Source: Lobosporangium transversale (taxonomy: Eukaryota; Mortierellomycota; Mortierellomycetes; Mortierellales; Mortierellaceae). From it: a stretch of DNA of 64,000 nt. Within the stretch, counting starts at the first letter, position 1; the number at the start of each line of letters is the position of its first letter. Below are positions 22,879 to 34,900 of the stretch, in pieces. The notes below the pieces were generated by a model that saw only the letters and a list, made by a program, of their open reading frames with translations, had not been told where the DNA came from and did not search any database. A program made the position numbers and the translations under genes. The stretch lies in NCBI RefSeq assembly GCF_002105155.1, contig NW_019028990.1, positions 489,501 to 553,500 of the forward strand, given 5' to 3'.

Positions 22879-23438
22879 TTGATCTTAATGGCAGTCCTTT
22901 CTCTTTTATTTTTCTGTGATACCCTATAGTCTCAATGATGGACGAAACTGAGAATGCCAAGACGATCAGAGCTCTGCAGATGATTGATCCTAACTTCAAG
23001 ATGGATGCTTTCATGAAGGAGTGCCGCGAGTTCATTATTCCTGAGGTCATGGATGCAGTCTTGAACACAGACTCGGAGATGTTGCACGAGTGGTGCTCAG
23101 AAGCGACCTATAATGTCTTGACAGCAGGGTTCCAAGCACAGATTGCTCAGGGACTGGTCAGTGATTGCAAGATCTTGGAGCTGCGTAATGTAGAGTTGGT
23201 CTCTGCAAAGGTCTTGGAGAATGATGTCCCTGTATTGATCATTTCCTTCAATACTCAGGAGGTGACAGTTTTCCGCAACCGAGTGACACGCGAGGTCGTG
23301 TTTGGAAAGGAGGATGCTATCGAGGAGGCCACCTATGCATGTGTCATGACCATCACTCCCGAGAACCTCAAAAATCCCTTGACTAGAGGAGTTCGCATCA
23401 TGGATATGGCCAAGCATAACAGCCGTGCCTACATTTAA
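21458..23438 (+). CDS. TIM44: Mitochondrial import subunit Tim44
   Basis: Five exons in phase: 21458-21760, 21861-21998, 22147-22394, 22579-22757, 22930-23438, giving 458 residues. The N-terminus is a Ser/Arg-rich presequence (MSALRSLVSSTGAKAIRPTS). A helical, charged N-domain follows (FVETLKEQIKKNRELQESVK), which in the family binds mtHsp70 and the TIM23 channel. The C-terminal Tim44 domain, about residues 285-458, contains MIDPNFKMDAFMKECREFI, IIPEVMDAVLNTDSEMLHEW and DCKILELRNVELVSAKVL. Tim44 tethers mtHsp70 to the TIM23 translocase at the matrix face of the inner membrane and drives presequence-protein import. Length matches fungal Tim44 (about 430-460). The fourth intron contains T28 and A28 facing runs. 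Confident. Confidence 0.95.
22780..22875. repeat. T28 … A28 hairpin in TIM44 intron 4
   Basis: Exactly 28 T (22780-22807) and 28 A (22848-22875) separated by 40 bases, inside the intron between 22757 and 22930. The transcript could fold into a perfect 28-bp A:U stem. Confidence 0.9.
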
Positions 23439-23672
23439 AGGAACCATATACATGTTTGCTTTATTATTTTTCTCTTCTTTTTATCATTTCTCTCATTTTC
23501 GGACCTCGTTTACATCCAAATCCATTCGTTCTTTTTATTATAGTTGCATTCAGCATGTACTTTTACCAAGAAAAAAAAAACACAAGACAAAAAAAGGCCT
23601 TTTCCGGCTATAAACAAAGGAAGGTCTTGATACAAGATAATCGGGCGTATATGTTACTTTTTTTTATTTTTT

Positions 23673-26600
23673 TCAGTACCGGACTGGTGCCTTGGCTCTT
23701 AAGACATGATCAATTAAATGTCGTTGGTTCTTTCTGAGGGAGTGATGACGAGAAGAACCGTTATTGATGTTAGAACTACCTCGACCAGGATTAAGATTAG
23801 CAGGTGGAGGAGGTATATATGGAACACTTTCCCCTGGGCTGACAAGGCTAGATGGTGCTGCAAAAGGGGAAGAAGGTCTGGGGCTGTTGTGATGGTGGTG
23901 GTGACTTGCGCTAACAGTATCTATACGCATGGGAGAAGGAGAACGGGGGAGAATGGGAGGAGTAGCATTCGTCGTTGCATTATTCGAAGCGACTGCAGCC
24001 ACAGCAGCCATTGCAGCCACAGCAGCGCGATGCGCCTTCATCAGCTTGGTTGCGACTTGTTTCCTTGCCTCATTCAGTCGATGGCCAGACCATTGTTCTA
24101 AAAGCTGTAATACTGGCCCAATCATGTCCTTGTTGAATTGATCTGTACCTTGACGACCTTTATAAGCAGCACCTGCCCAAGAATATTGACCTAGCTCACG
24201 GATATCTTCAGGAAACTCCTTTGGGTCAAGTCGACCCCAGGTAGAACCCTTGATAATGACATCTGAACTTGTCCCAGGACCGGATGCGCCTCCTCGTTTA
24301 TGATTGGCAGTGATGTACATAGTCCCGTGCCCATAGACATTAAACCCACCGATATCGGTCGGGGACGTTGGGACGGGTGCATGGAGTAAGCGGACGACCT
24401 TAGTAGCACGCGTGATCATCTTTTGCGAACTGATATCGAGATCATTGTTCAATAACCATTCCATGTTCTTGATCTTTAAATGAGCTGCCGCAGCTACTAA
24501 AGCATTCTCACCTCCAAATGTAATCGCCGGATCCAGCCCTGCTTCACAAAGGCAGTCCAGAATTCGATAGTCGTCTTGCATCGCAGCAACAACATGGATA
24601 AGAGGTCGGCCTTGTGCATAGAACCGATTTCCTCCTCGTTGTTTACGATTGTTGCTGCTGCTGTTGTTGTGGGTAATACTATTAACTTTAGCTTGTTTAG
24701 CATATTTGACAGAATTATCCATCTGGAGTTGTCTAGATTCGTTAACGATGTCCTTGGCATAGGTTTGAGCGTTACCCAAGGGTGTAATCGGATTACGGAT
24801 ATAAGCCGGAATACGCGCTCCACGCATGACAAGGTACTTAAGGGCCTCATAACAGTACTGAGTATTTGAGGAGACCAAGATCATCAGAGGCGTATAGCCT
24901 TGCAAGTTTTCGAGATTAATATCGGCGCCGAGTTCGACTAGGACCTTGATCGTATCCAATGGGGATTCAAGGAACAGACAAGCCAAGTGTAAAGCTGTAT
25001 CACCTGTCTGCTCACTAGATTCATTGATAGGATTGTAGGATTTGTCATGGACTGAAAGATGGTATTCAAATCCTTCAATGTCCCCTACGAGTGGACAAAG
25101 ATAGATGGGTACCGTTGGTGGGTTGGAAAGGGAATATGGTTGTTTTGGCATTCGTTGCTCTCGGAAGCGCCTACGCATGCCTATCATTTAATGTGAGAAA
25201 CACCAATGAATTAGTGGAATTAGAAAAAGAACATAAAAAAAAAAAAAAAAAAAAAAACGATGAAATATAGTGTATGACTTACGGTGGATATAGTCAACTG
25301 TCTCTCTCATGGTAGGGTCTGTGATGTCAAATACCATCTTATTGAGCGTGTTGGAAGCGCGTTCCAGACTTGCCATCTTTGTATCCAATTCCGGAGGGAC
25401 AGGCAAAGCAGCTGAGGTAGTGCTACTGGGTACTGTGAAGCCTGCTGCGACTGGACGATGGTGAGGGTGATGATAAGGATAGCCGCCGTGTTGTTGTTGA
25501 AGATGAACTGGTTCTGAAGGTTCAGCCATAAGAGTTTGCAATACTGCAATGATCATGTCAATTGGTGGTCGTTCAGAAGGATTGACATCCCAACATTGAG
25601 TCAACAGATTCCTATATTCGACTGGTGTATCCGGCTCAATCTCCTCACGGAGACCCTCCATGAGCTGACGCAGTAACAATGCGACCCCAGTCCCAGCTCC
25701 CAATCGATTAGCAAACGGAATCCTACCAGAGGTAATATGCCAAAAGATGACTCCTAAACTGTAGATATCACATGCAGCAGAATAAACAGGTCTCTCTGCT
25801 GGGAAACGTTCAGGTGCCAAAAAGGACGCCACACCCACAGTTGCAGTCATATCCATCGTACGAGTTTTGTTCACGGATCGACTCAGCCCGAAATCACAGA
25901 GCATGGCTGTTCGTTTGTCGTCCAACAAAATATTACCACTATGGAGATCTCGGTGATAGAACCCTGACTTGTGAAGGAACTCCAGCCCTTTAGTGATCTC
26001 AATCGACAACCGGTATCGTTCTGCCCAGGTCAAGGTAGTGTGGTTCTTTTCCAGAAACTGACACAAGTTACCGTTGGCACAGTGTTTCATTACCATGCAT
26101 CTCACGTTTGCAATAGGGTCCATGGTGACACCATAGAACGGGACGATAAAATCATAGTCGTGCACACGCTTCAAGATTTCAAGCTATGTATGGGAGGAAA
26201 TAGAAAAAGAGAAAAGAAAAGCAACATGACAAATGCACAAGGAGGTTAGATAAAAAGTCAGCCAAATCATTTTTTTTTTCTTTTCCTTTTCTTTTCCTTT
26301 TTTATATATTTCTGAATCCTTCTGTGGACTATTGCACTTGCCTCCTGTTCAAATTGTTCAATCCCATCAGCCAGCGCTCTCTTCAAGACCACCTTGAGGC
26401 GCGACCATTCTGCAGTATGGATTTCCCCAAAGCCGCCCTTTTTAAGTGGTTGAACATTGGTGATGTCTTTGTAATTGATCTGTCGATAGCTGCTTACGAC
26501 TGTGCGTTGAAGGATCCTCGTTCGCTCTCGCTTCAATGTCTCTTGGGTCTCAAGCTCATTGGTATATTGTTTAAAGTTGTCTCCACCGGCGTCATCCTCA

Positions 26601-28027
26601 TTATGGAACGCATCAATGGGTGAAGGTGGTGTCCTTGGCCTTCTACCTTGTCGGACCCGAGGTCGGACTGGTGGAATGGGGAATGATTGTTGATCAGATT
26701 GTCGTTGAAGGCTGTGCCCATGCATCAGAGTCTGTGCTTGTGCTTGTGCGTGACGGAAATTGGGTGTGGAGGGATCCCGTAACTGAAATTTTTTGACAGG
26801 CTGTTGTTCGTATCCCGCATCATCCCATGGATTGTCATTTCTGGTTCTCTCTGCAAAATCTTTGACAACCACTATTATTTCTCTATCGTCCGTTTTTCTT
26901 TCTTCTTTTTCCTCCTCCTCCTCCTCCTCCTCCTCCTGCTCCTGCTCCTTATCACCATCTTCGTCTTCCTCCCTTACTCGACTCAGACAAAAATAGTCTA
27001 GTTCCCTCTGCCCTGGATGGAATGCTGGTACAGTAGAGCCAGAGTCGACGGTGCCGGTCTCATCAGGAGGTCCCAACCATATGGAATCGCGTCGAGGAGG
27101 GATTTCGGAGCGCGATAAAGCCTGGTTAACGACACCGGCTCCTTGTTCCTGTAGTGGTGAATGTGGAGGAATTGATGAAGGAGATGGTTTCTGCTGCTGT
27201 TCCAGTTGCTGATGGAGGGCTGTTTGTGGGTTGGTCTGAGGGTTAGGGGAGCGAGAGCGAGGTGGCATTGGGAAATTATGCTCATGGAAACTATAGATGT
27301 TACCATTTCCAATCAGAGTGTCCTGGTGCACAGTGTTGGGCCTTGGAGTTTTGACCCGTGGAGTTTGAGAATAAGGTGGAGGGGGTGATGATGGTGATGA
27401 TGGTGATAGAGAAGATGGTGGCGATATGAATTTACTTTTGGCCTTTTCGGTGTTGCCGCTGTCGTTGTCGTTGTCACTATTGTTGCTATTGCTGTTGTGG
27501 TTGCTGCTAATGTTATAACCATCAGTTACTGAATCTGGACGGGTGTTATTACGAGTATTACTGCTATTACTATTACCAATGGTAATATAATCAATAAATC
27601 CGTTGTCGTAGTTCGTACTACCACCCAGAGGTTCGGAATAAAAACTAGGCTTGTACGCACGTGTGAACATATCATCGTTGAGGAGGCGAGTATGAATATT
27701 TTTATCTTTTTCTACTTCTTCTTCCCCTCTTACTTTTTCTTCTCTTTCTCCTCTCGCTTCTCCTCTGGTTAGCTCTCTTTCTTCCTCTTTTGTCATTTCT
27801 TGTGGCTCTTCTGTGAACAATAATTGCTGTGTTGGTGGAGGTGCGGGTGGAACTAATAGATCAGATTCAGATCCAGAGCTGGCAGAGTATGAATGTCGTT
27901 GTTGTTGTTGTTTTTCATTATTGGCAGGATCGACATTCGTACTGGAAGAAGAGGGTCTTGACCGTGGACGGCCACTACCAGAGGGGGCTCGAATGCCAGA
28001 TCGGCGACTTAGAGTAGTAGAGGACAT
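23673..28027 (-). CDS. TKL-like protein kinase with C-terminal ankyrin repeats
   Basis: Three exons, 26342-28027, 25283-26183 and 23673-25180, close in phase to 1,364 residues. Residues 1-510 are disordered (poly-Ser, Asn, Pro, Glu runs). The kinase domain begins near 525 with GGFGEIHTAEW, Lys549 (VVLK), H639-R640-D641 with LHSGNIL, D659-F660-G661 and APE 685-687; all catalytic residues are present. Ankyrin-type repeats (TGDTALHLACLFLESPLDTI, LVELGADINLENLQGYTPL) start near residue 900. An unfamiliar region follows (TWGRLDPKEFPEDIRELGQY, HRLNEARKQVATKLMKAHRA) and a Pro/Ser-rich tail. The first intron appears to use a GC donor (GAG|GCAAGT), because the GT alternatives give an early stop and the GC choice restores EQELEILKRV. 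The loop HRDLHSGNIL is frequent in Mucoromycota kinases. A signalling scaffold is likely; substrate unknown. Confidence 0.85.
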
Positions 28028-29164
28028 TTTTGAGGAATGTGTTTTTAATATACAAGTGTGAGAAAAATAAAAGGTATAGGTACAAACAAAAAAAAAATAC
28101 TTTCACTAACAAGTGAATGAATGAAAAGAAGAGAATGAGAGAATGAGAATAGGAATGAGAAGAGAATGATGAAGTCAAGACCAAGTGGCGATGAGATTGC
28201 AAAGTATATATACACTCTCGAACTTTTTTGAGAGTAAGAGAAAGGGCAAAGAAGGTCTTTTTTTTTTTTGATTTTAATTTTTATAATTTATTGTGCCTTT
28301 TTATATACGGCGAATATGTTGACATGTTTAGGAAACGAGGGTAAACGAGGGTGAAGTACAAAGAGAGGGCTTTTTTGCCATGTCTTGAGCAATCTTTACA
28401 TCTTTACAAACACGGGTGTTCATTTCAAGAAGAGGGGATTCAGGAACAACAAGATTACAAGATTAAAAAAAAAAAAAATGAACTCGCCACTCTCTCCATC
28501 GGTTTGTGCGCTTTAGCTTAATCCCCCTTTTTTATTTTCTATTGTTGATTATTGGGCCACTCGAATTCTCTTTTTTTATCCTTTCACTCGCACAGCAACG
28601 CAGCTGATGATGAAAGCTAATTGCCCATCGTGAGATCTTACTTTCTTTTCCCCTCTCTCTTTTTTTTACTTTATTTATTTATTTTTTTATTATTTTGTTT
28701 GAACAATAAGTTATTGCAGGGAAAACAAAAGCCTTGTCCTTCTCCTGTGGCCTTGGAAGATGTCTAAACTGTTCAAGCCAGGGTGCATATGTAATGGGAG
28801 TAGGGGCCATCTCCATTATGATGAAATTAAACATTTCCGTACTTTCTACTGCTCTCGTTTTCGTGTTATATGGCTCTCATTCTATTATCTGTTCCTATCC
28901 ATTGCATCGCCACATGGAGAATGGTCAGTACAAATCCCGATGTATATTTGAAATCGAGGGTAAAAAAGAAAAAAGACAGAGCCAACATGCTGTGCTACCG
29001 AACCAAAGAAACAAGCATGAGGGAGGCGTGGATCGCGATTGTATTGAAGAACTTATACAGAACCTTACATAAATAAAGCGCGCTCATATTCTACTTGTTT
29101 ATAATACCCTGAACCCATTTTTAGATCCAAAGTTCTATTTATTTTTATTTTTTATTTTTTATTT
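28028..29164. other. Kinase promoter and downstream region of next gene
   Basis: No gene supported. A TATATATA motif sits about 180 bp upstream of the kinase start. A plus-strand frame near 28734-29072 lacks domains and was rejected. Right end holds the 3' region of the minus-strand gene ending at 29165. Confidence 0.4.
28205..28212 (-). promoter_or_regulatory. Possible TATA element of the kinase–ankyrin gene
   Basis: TATATATA on the minus strand, about 180 bp upstream of the ATG at 28027. Typical spacing for a fungal promoter but unproven. Confidence 0.35.
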
Positions 29165-30879
29165 TTACATCCCCAAAACAGAATCTAGCCATTCTTCATC
29201 CTTCTTCCCTGTATTGGTGCGAGGGGCCCCCTTCTTGAGTGGCGAGGGTCCCTTCCTAGGCGTCGCTGTTGTTGTTGCTTCCGATGGTGATGTTGTTGTT
29301 ATTGCTGCTGCTGTGCTACCTTGTGGTCTGACTCCCTTAGAAGGCGGTGGCAGGCGTATTTTTGATCCGATAGAGGATGGCTCTGATGGGCGTGCAGAAG
29401 TTTGTACTGAGGCTGTTGATGGTGTAGTCGTATGCTTGAGAGGAGGAGGCGCGACTGATGATAACGTCGATGATGATGAGGTAGGCGCAGATGGCTGGGC
29501 CTTTCCATATGTCTTCGTAAAATCTAGTAACTCATCCAATTCACCATCATCTACAGATGTTGCAGTGTGAATCAAATGATTTTACAGTTAAGTTTTATGT
29601 TTAATGTGAGTTTAAAAGGAGATATCCACGTAATACGCCATACCTTGTTTAAATGTATTTGACTTTCCTAAATGGCTGCGAAGAGTAGAATGATTTAATA
29701 TTGAGGAGGTAGTATTATTTCCTTGTGTAGATGTGGCTGATGATTTGATGAGAATATCGGAGGCTGCTTGACCACGGACAAGTTTTGGCACGATCGGCTT
29801 TCCAGTAGTCAGTGAGACTTTCCCTATCATGTCGCCATCAAGCTGAATGAAAAGTAATTTGATGTTAGAGAGATCATATCTGGAGAGTTGGCCTTCGCCT
29901 TGATATTGTGTTACTCTTTCTTTCTTTATATGTGCTAATATCTGATATATTCAACTTACGGATTCGGCAGAGGCATCTTGCAAATATAATCGCTCTTTGA
30001 TGGATAAAGTCATGAGGGCCTGCTCAATATCATTTAAACGAACCTCCAGCAGTTTTCGCACCTGCTGAGGCTCCTCCATTTGATCCTGAGAATCGACCTC
30101 TTTCTCTGATTTGAATCGAAAATACGCCGTAGGGTCGAATGTCTTTTTTTGATCTTTTTTTTTGCATGTGCGTTTATAAAAGAGTTAAAAAAGGAATATT
30201 GGAAGATAAAGTCAATAGGCGTACACTACTGCAAAGAAAACCAAAGTAATTTTAAAAAATAAAAAATCATCCTTACAAATGAACCAATTAAGACTATGTA
30301 TACGTACCAGGGTCTTTCAACATCTCTCGGAATGCAATCGTTTGTCGATCGATCCCTTGCTCAAGCTCCTCTGCTTCATTAACTATAACGGTGTAGAGAT
30401 AAGAAGAGGTGTTTAACCGGTAATTCCCATTTGATTAGTATTGGATCCTGCATATTTGTTTTTTTATTTCTTTTCACAGTACCTTCTTCATCTAGCTCAA
30501 CATATCGATCAGCATTGCTGACGATCTTGCGTCTAGCGTAGCTTTTCCTAGGTGCTAATGTGAAAGGGGTGTACAATTAGAATTCTTAAGTCAATGCGCT
30601 TTAATATCATTGGTGACATGAGGCAGAGAAACCTTAGTATATACCTTCGTTCACATTATCCTCATCTTCCGACTCCTCATCTCGCGTTCCATTTCTGTAT
30701 CCTCCACGTCCACCTCCACGTCCCTGTCCACGTCCATGTCCACCACCTTCTCGTCTGCCTCTATCTCCACCACTAGTTGCAGTCGAGTCAGCCTTGGTTC
30801 CAGCAACGGCGCCACCTCGGCTCTTTATCTTGTTCTGATATCTCCTGGAGGCTGCTTGCTTGTGTGGGTCGGGTCTCAT
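29165..30879 (-). CDS. Conserved-looking eukaryotic protein of unknown function
   Basis: Six exons in phase: 30645-30879, 30483-30554, 30308-30382, 29960-30153, 29644-29842 and 29165-29550, giving 386 residues. The N-terminus is basic with Arg/Gly-rich repeats (GHGRGQGRGGGRGGYRNGT), then an acidic patch (DEESEDEDN). Short segments look conserved: RKSYARRKIVSNADRYVEL, EELEQGIDRQTIAFREMLK and DPTAYFRFKSEKEVD. A Pro/Ser/Thr-rich, low-complexity C-terminus ends with KKDEEWLDSVLGM. The RGG region suggests nucleic-acid contact and possible arginine methylation. I do not recognise the family. A 1.1-kb region separates it from the divergent RabGAP gene. Confidence 0.7.
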
Positions 30880-31979
30880 TGTAAGGCACGTTCGTTAGAT
30901 CTAGTCGATGGTCAATGAGACATTTAGGTGGTGTTGATGGGTTCATTTGTTTCCTATTGGGAGCTACGGCTAAATCATATGACTTAGGATCCTTATATGT
31001 TCTATTTTAATTTTATTTTATTTTTTACGCGTCGATAGGACGATTCTCCGTGATCTTTTTGACGAAAAAAGGTGCAGTCAATTAAAGGGGTTGATATAGA
31101 TGCTTATGTTATTTTTATTTTTTAAACGAATAAAATGAAGGACGATCAAGTTCTCTATCTTTTCTGTTACGAAGGAGCTTTGCGGATAGATATATTAAAT
31201 CTTGTCATGTTCTCCGACAAGAAAGTCATCCACAAAAAAAAAAAAAAAAACACGGATAAAAATATCCGGGCAATTAGGGTCCGAACATGAGACCGAACAT
31301 CCGGGTATAATACTTTTACATGTATAATAAGTGACATTCATTGAACTTCAAGAAAAGTAATTTTTAGAAATTTTTCAAAACAAAGGCTCTTTTTTAGCTG
31401 GGCTTTTTTCTTTTTCTGCTCTTATTCACTCTTCATTCCGCTTTCGCCAGTAGAGAACAGCCACATATTGATGTGTATATAGAACTTGTTTTATGAAAGG
31501 AAAGAAACATCAATGTTCCAAAAACGATATTCCATATGCATGCGTGACTGCCTCATAACCTCAAGGTTGCGTTTTTTTTCAAGAGAAAGTTGGGGGATGC
31601 AAGTGGACCTCGCTCTTTCTTTACACATTCTCTCACGCATCTTTATCAACGGGATATTTTCTTGCGTGCAAAGAAGGCAGCACTGCCTTTATCTTTTCCT
31701 TTCCTCCTTCTACTTCTCTACTTCTTTACTTCTTCACACCCAAATCCCCCTTCCCTTCCACTCCACAAAAAAAACATATTGTTCTAGTTATAGAATTTTT
31801 TTTTTAAAAAAGAGCCACACATCAATCCACATCAATAGAATAACAATCCCATACAATAAGAAAGAAATATAGAGGATATTATATATTACTTTTTCTTCAC
31901 TTTCAGTCTCGGTCGTGTCATTGCATTCATCTCCTCCTTTGGCCATTGTTCATCTTTCAAGTTTTTTTATTTTGGTGCC
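30880..31979. promoter_or_regulatory. Divergent intergenic region upstream of the RabGAP gene
   Basis: About 1.1 kb between two start codons. It contains A/T tracts, a poly-A run near 31233 and CT-rich sequence at 31680-31760 near the RabGAP side. No coding frame with support was found. Confidence 0.4.
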
Positions 31980-34900
31980 ATGGCCAACCATCAGAAACCA
32001 CCGCAGCATGTGTTCATCTTGCCTACCCCTTGCGATCAATATAACCCTCTCTTTGACACTGTTCAGTCCACAGAGAACTTTGTACTTCAGCGTACAAAGG
32101 CTTCTAAATCCCAGTTTCTGAACTCGTTCTTGGGTACTATTCAAAATGTGTAAGTTCACTCCCCAATTGATCCTCCAATTGACTTTGTTTGATAGTATTC
32201 AAAATAACAGACAATGGACTTATTATTCTTTTTTTTTTTTTTTTTTTTTCTTTTTTCAAAACTATAGGTTCGATACGAAGCAAGCACCTTTTCGGATCCT
32301 CTTTCGTCGGCAGGTTAATGCTCAGGCCTTAATGATCGCCGAGGCAGAGACTCAAAAGAGCATTGACCAAGCTTGGACTTGGGTGCAAGGTAAAATCAAT
32401 CAAACTAGCTCGGTGTAACTGCGCACAAAAAAAGAGGCGCATTATCTTGATTTTTGATATTGTGCACGCATACAGCATTGCTTCCTAACTGTCAATTCTT
32501 CCTTTTTTTCTTTTGCTTTTTACTTGGCATGGAACATAGAAAACTTTGTGGTTGGATTACAGGTTTTGGACGACGCTCAGGAAAAAGAAGAGTGGGTTTT
32601 GACCAAGATCAGATCACTTGTGACTCGAGCAGGTAAAGAAATCAAGATACTTCAATCCGTTATATGGATTAATGTCACGGGAGAATCAGGGGGACAGAGA
32701 GGAAGAGGAAGCGTTAACAATTGTTGTACCGTTGTATTTTCTTTTTTACATTTAACATTTTATCTTTTTTTGTACATTTTATTATAGACAAGGGAACGGA
32801 TGATATCACCTCGGATGAAAAAGTCAGAAGTGCATCTCGAGCTTTTCGTCAGACATTTAATGTCTTGCCCTCAGAACGACTTGTCAGTTACTATTCATGT
32901 TCATATCACGGCAAGATGATGAATCAGGGTTGGATGTACATTTCAGAGAACTATCTCTGTTTCTATTCGTTCATGCTTGGGATGGAAACCAAGATCTTCT
33001 TAGAATTAAAAGACATTGGTGATCTACAAAAGGAAAAGAGTAAGCGTGGCGTCTTTGCTGATGCAATCCGTGTAGTCATGAAGGATGGCCAGGAGGTAAG
33101 GAGATTTATTATTATTATTCTTTTAAATATCATATTAGCTACAAAGCCAAATCAAGTAGTAATGCTTACAATTTTTGTTTTTTTTTATTTTGTGTTCTTT
33201 ATATTAGTATTTCTTTTCGAATCTCTTCCACCGAGATGAAACATACGACATACTAGTGCAGTTAACAACACTCACCATGGAGCGTTTATTGAGAAATACA
33301 GTGCTGGAGCATGCCCCAGGGATGTCAAATGAAAGTGATCATTCTGACAATGTCAAGGACGTGTTTTCTGTTGATGTAGACAATCTCGAGAGCAATGAAT
33401 CTATTCACTCACCAGCCATGGCGACTCGACCTTTACGACTTGGTCTTGAGGAACAAAAACGAGACAAGGATTTCCAATTACGCTTCAACCTACCAACGTC
33501 TGAACATTTGATGGAAGAATCCAGTGCTACCATGGTTCAGGGTGAGAAAAATGATATGTATCACGGACGATTATACATGTCAGGGTCCTTTCTTTGCTTC
33601 ATTTGTGTTGAAGCCAAGCCATGTGTGTTAGCTCTACCACTTTTCACCATCCGTCGTGTGGAGAGGATGAACTCTTCCTCAGCCTCGTATGCGCTCAATA
33701 TCCTAACGTGGCATCAGATGAGGATTATCTTTCGGTTGAATGGACCCCGTACTCAATGTGAAAAATTTTGTGGGACACTCAAGACCAATCTTAAACTTCA
33801 GGTGCGGGCCATGAGAGCACTGAAGCCCTTTCTCGCTACATGTTTCTCAGAAGCTCTCCTTGCAGACCGTCCTGACATTGCGGAGAATGATTCCGGGTTG
33901 GGATGGGTTTTTGAGTTTCCCGGAGATCCAAAAAAGTAAGTAAGATGGATATTGTTTTCAATGTCATTATTATTTCTGGAATCTCTAAAAGTTGACTTTT
34001 TTTCACATTTCTTATTGTAGACTTAAAAACAAGAGCAAAACAAAGCTATGGCACCAATATTTTAAGGACAATGGACGCAATTTGACTATGACAAAGGTCG
34101 ACATTTTCCCTAAACTGATTCGTGTTGGTTTGCCTAATAAGCTGCGTGGTGAGATTTGGGAAGCTTGTTCTGGATCACTCTTTCTCAGATCGATGAATCA
34201 AGGTGAATATGCCAGGCTGTTGAAGGATAATGAAGGAAAGATGTCCTTGTCATTAGAAGAAATAGAGAAAGACTTGAACAGGTCAGTAAAATTCCAAGTA
34301 TGCCCAACTGGATTTCTGTAAAAAAAAAAAAAAAAAAAAAAAAGTAGAGTGACTAAAAGCTAAAAGCAATCTGTTTCCCATTTTGTATTACGCTTTTCTA
34401 TAGATCATTACCAGAGTATCAAGCTTATCAGGATATTAAAGGCATTAATCGTCTTCGAAATGTACTGAGCGCATATGCTTGGAAGAACCCTGATCTGGGT
34501 TACTGCCAGGCAATGAACATCGTCACCAGTGCTATCTTAATGTAATTACTTTTTTGGTATAATTGCGATATTCCTACTCTTTATTTCTCTTTTAGAAATG
34601 TTGGCAAAAGTAAGCTGTCTCACAATCCCTTTTTTGTACTTTTTATTTTTTTTCTTTTCCTTATTTATCATTAATAGTTATCAGAGTGAGGAGCAAGCAT
34701 TCTGGACATTGAATGTTTTATGTGATCGTCTCTTGCCTGGGTATTACAGTACATCGATGTATGGCGCATTATTGGATCAAACTATCCTTGAGCACCTACT
34801 TGATAAGACAATGCCTATCTTAAGTAAGCATTTGAAAAAGGTGGATGTCCAACTATCAGTGGCCTGTTTACCATGGTTCCTGAGTCTGTTTATCAACTCA

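Noticed and set aside
23673-26183. Treating the ankyrin part as a separate gene with ATG near 25175
   Set aside because: Phases close exactly through 25283/25180, and the kinase frame would otherwise end without a sensible stop.
28734-29072. 112-residue plus-strand frame between two minus-strand genes
   Set aside because: No domain, odd composition, in a promoter/terminator interval.
31486-31872. 128-residue frame upstream of the RabGAP
   Set aside because: Ends in low-complexity hydrophobic sequence; overlaps the probable 5' leader region.
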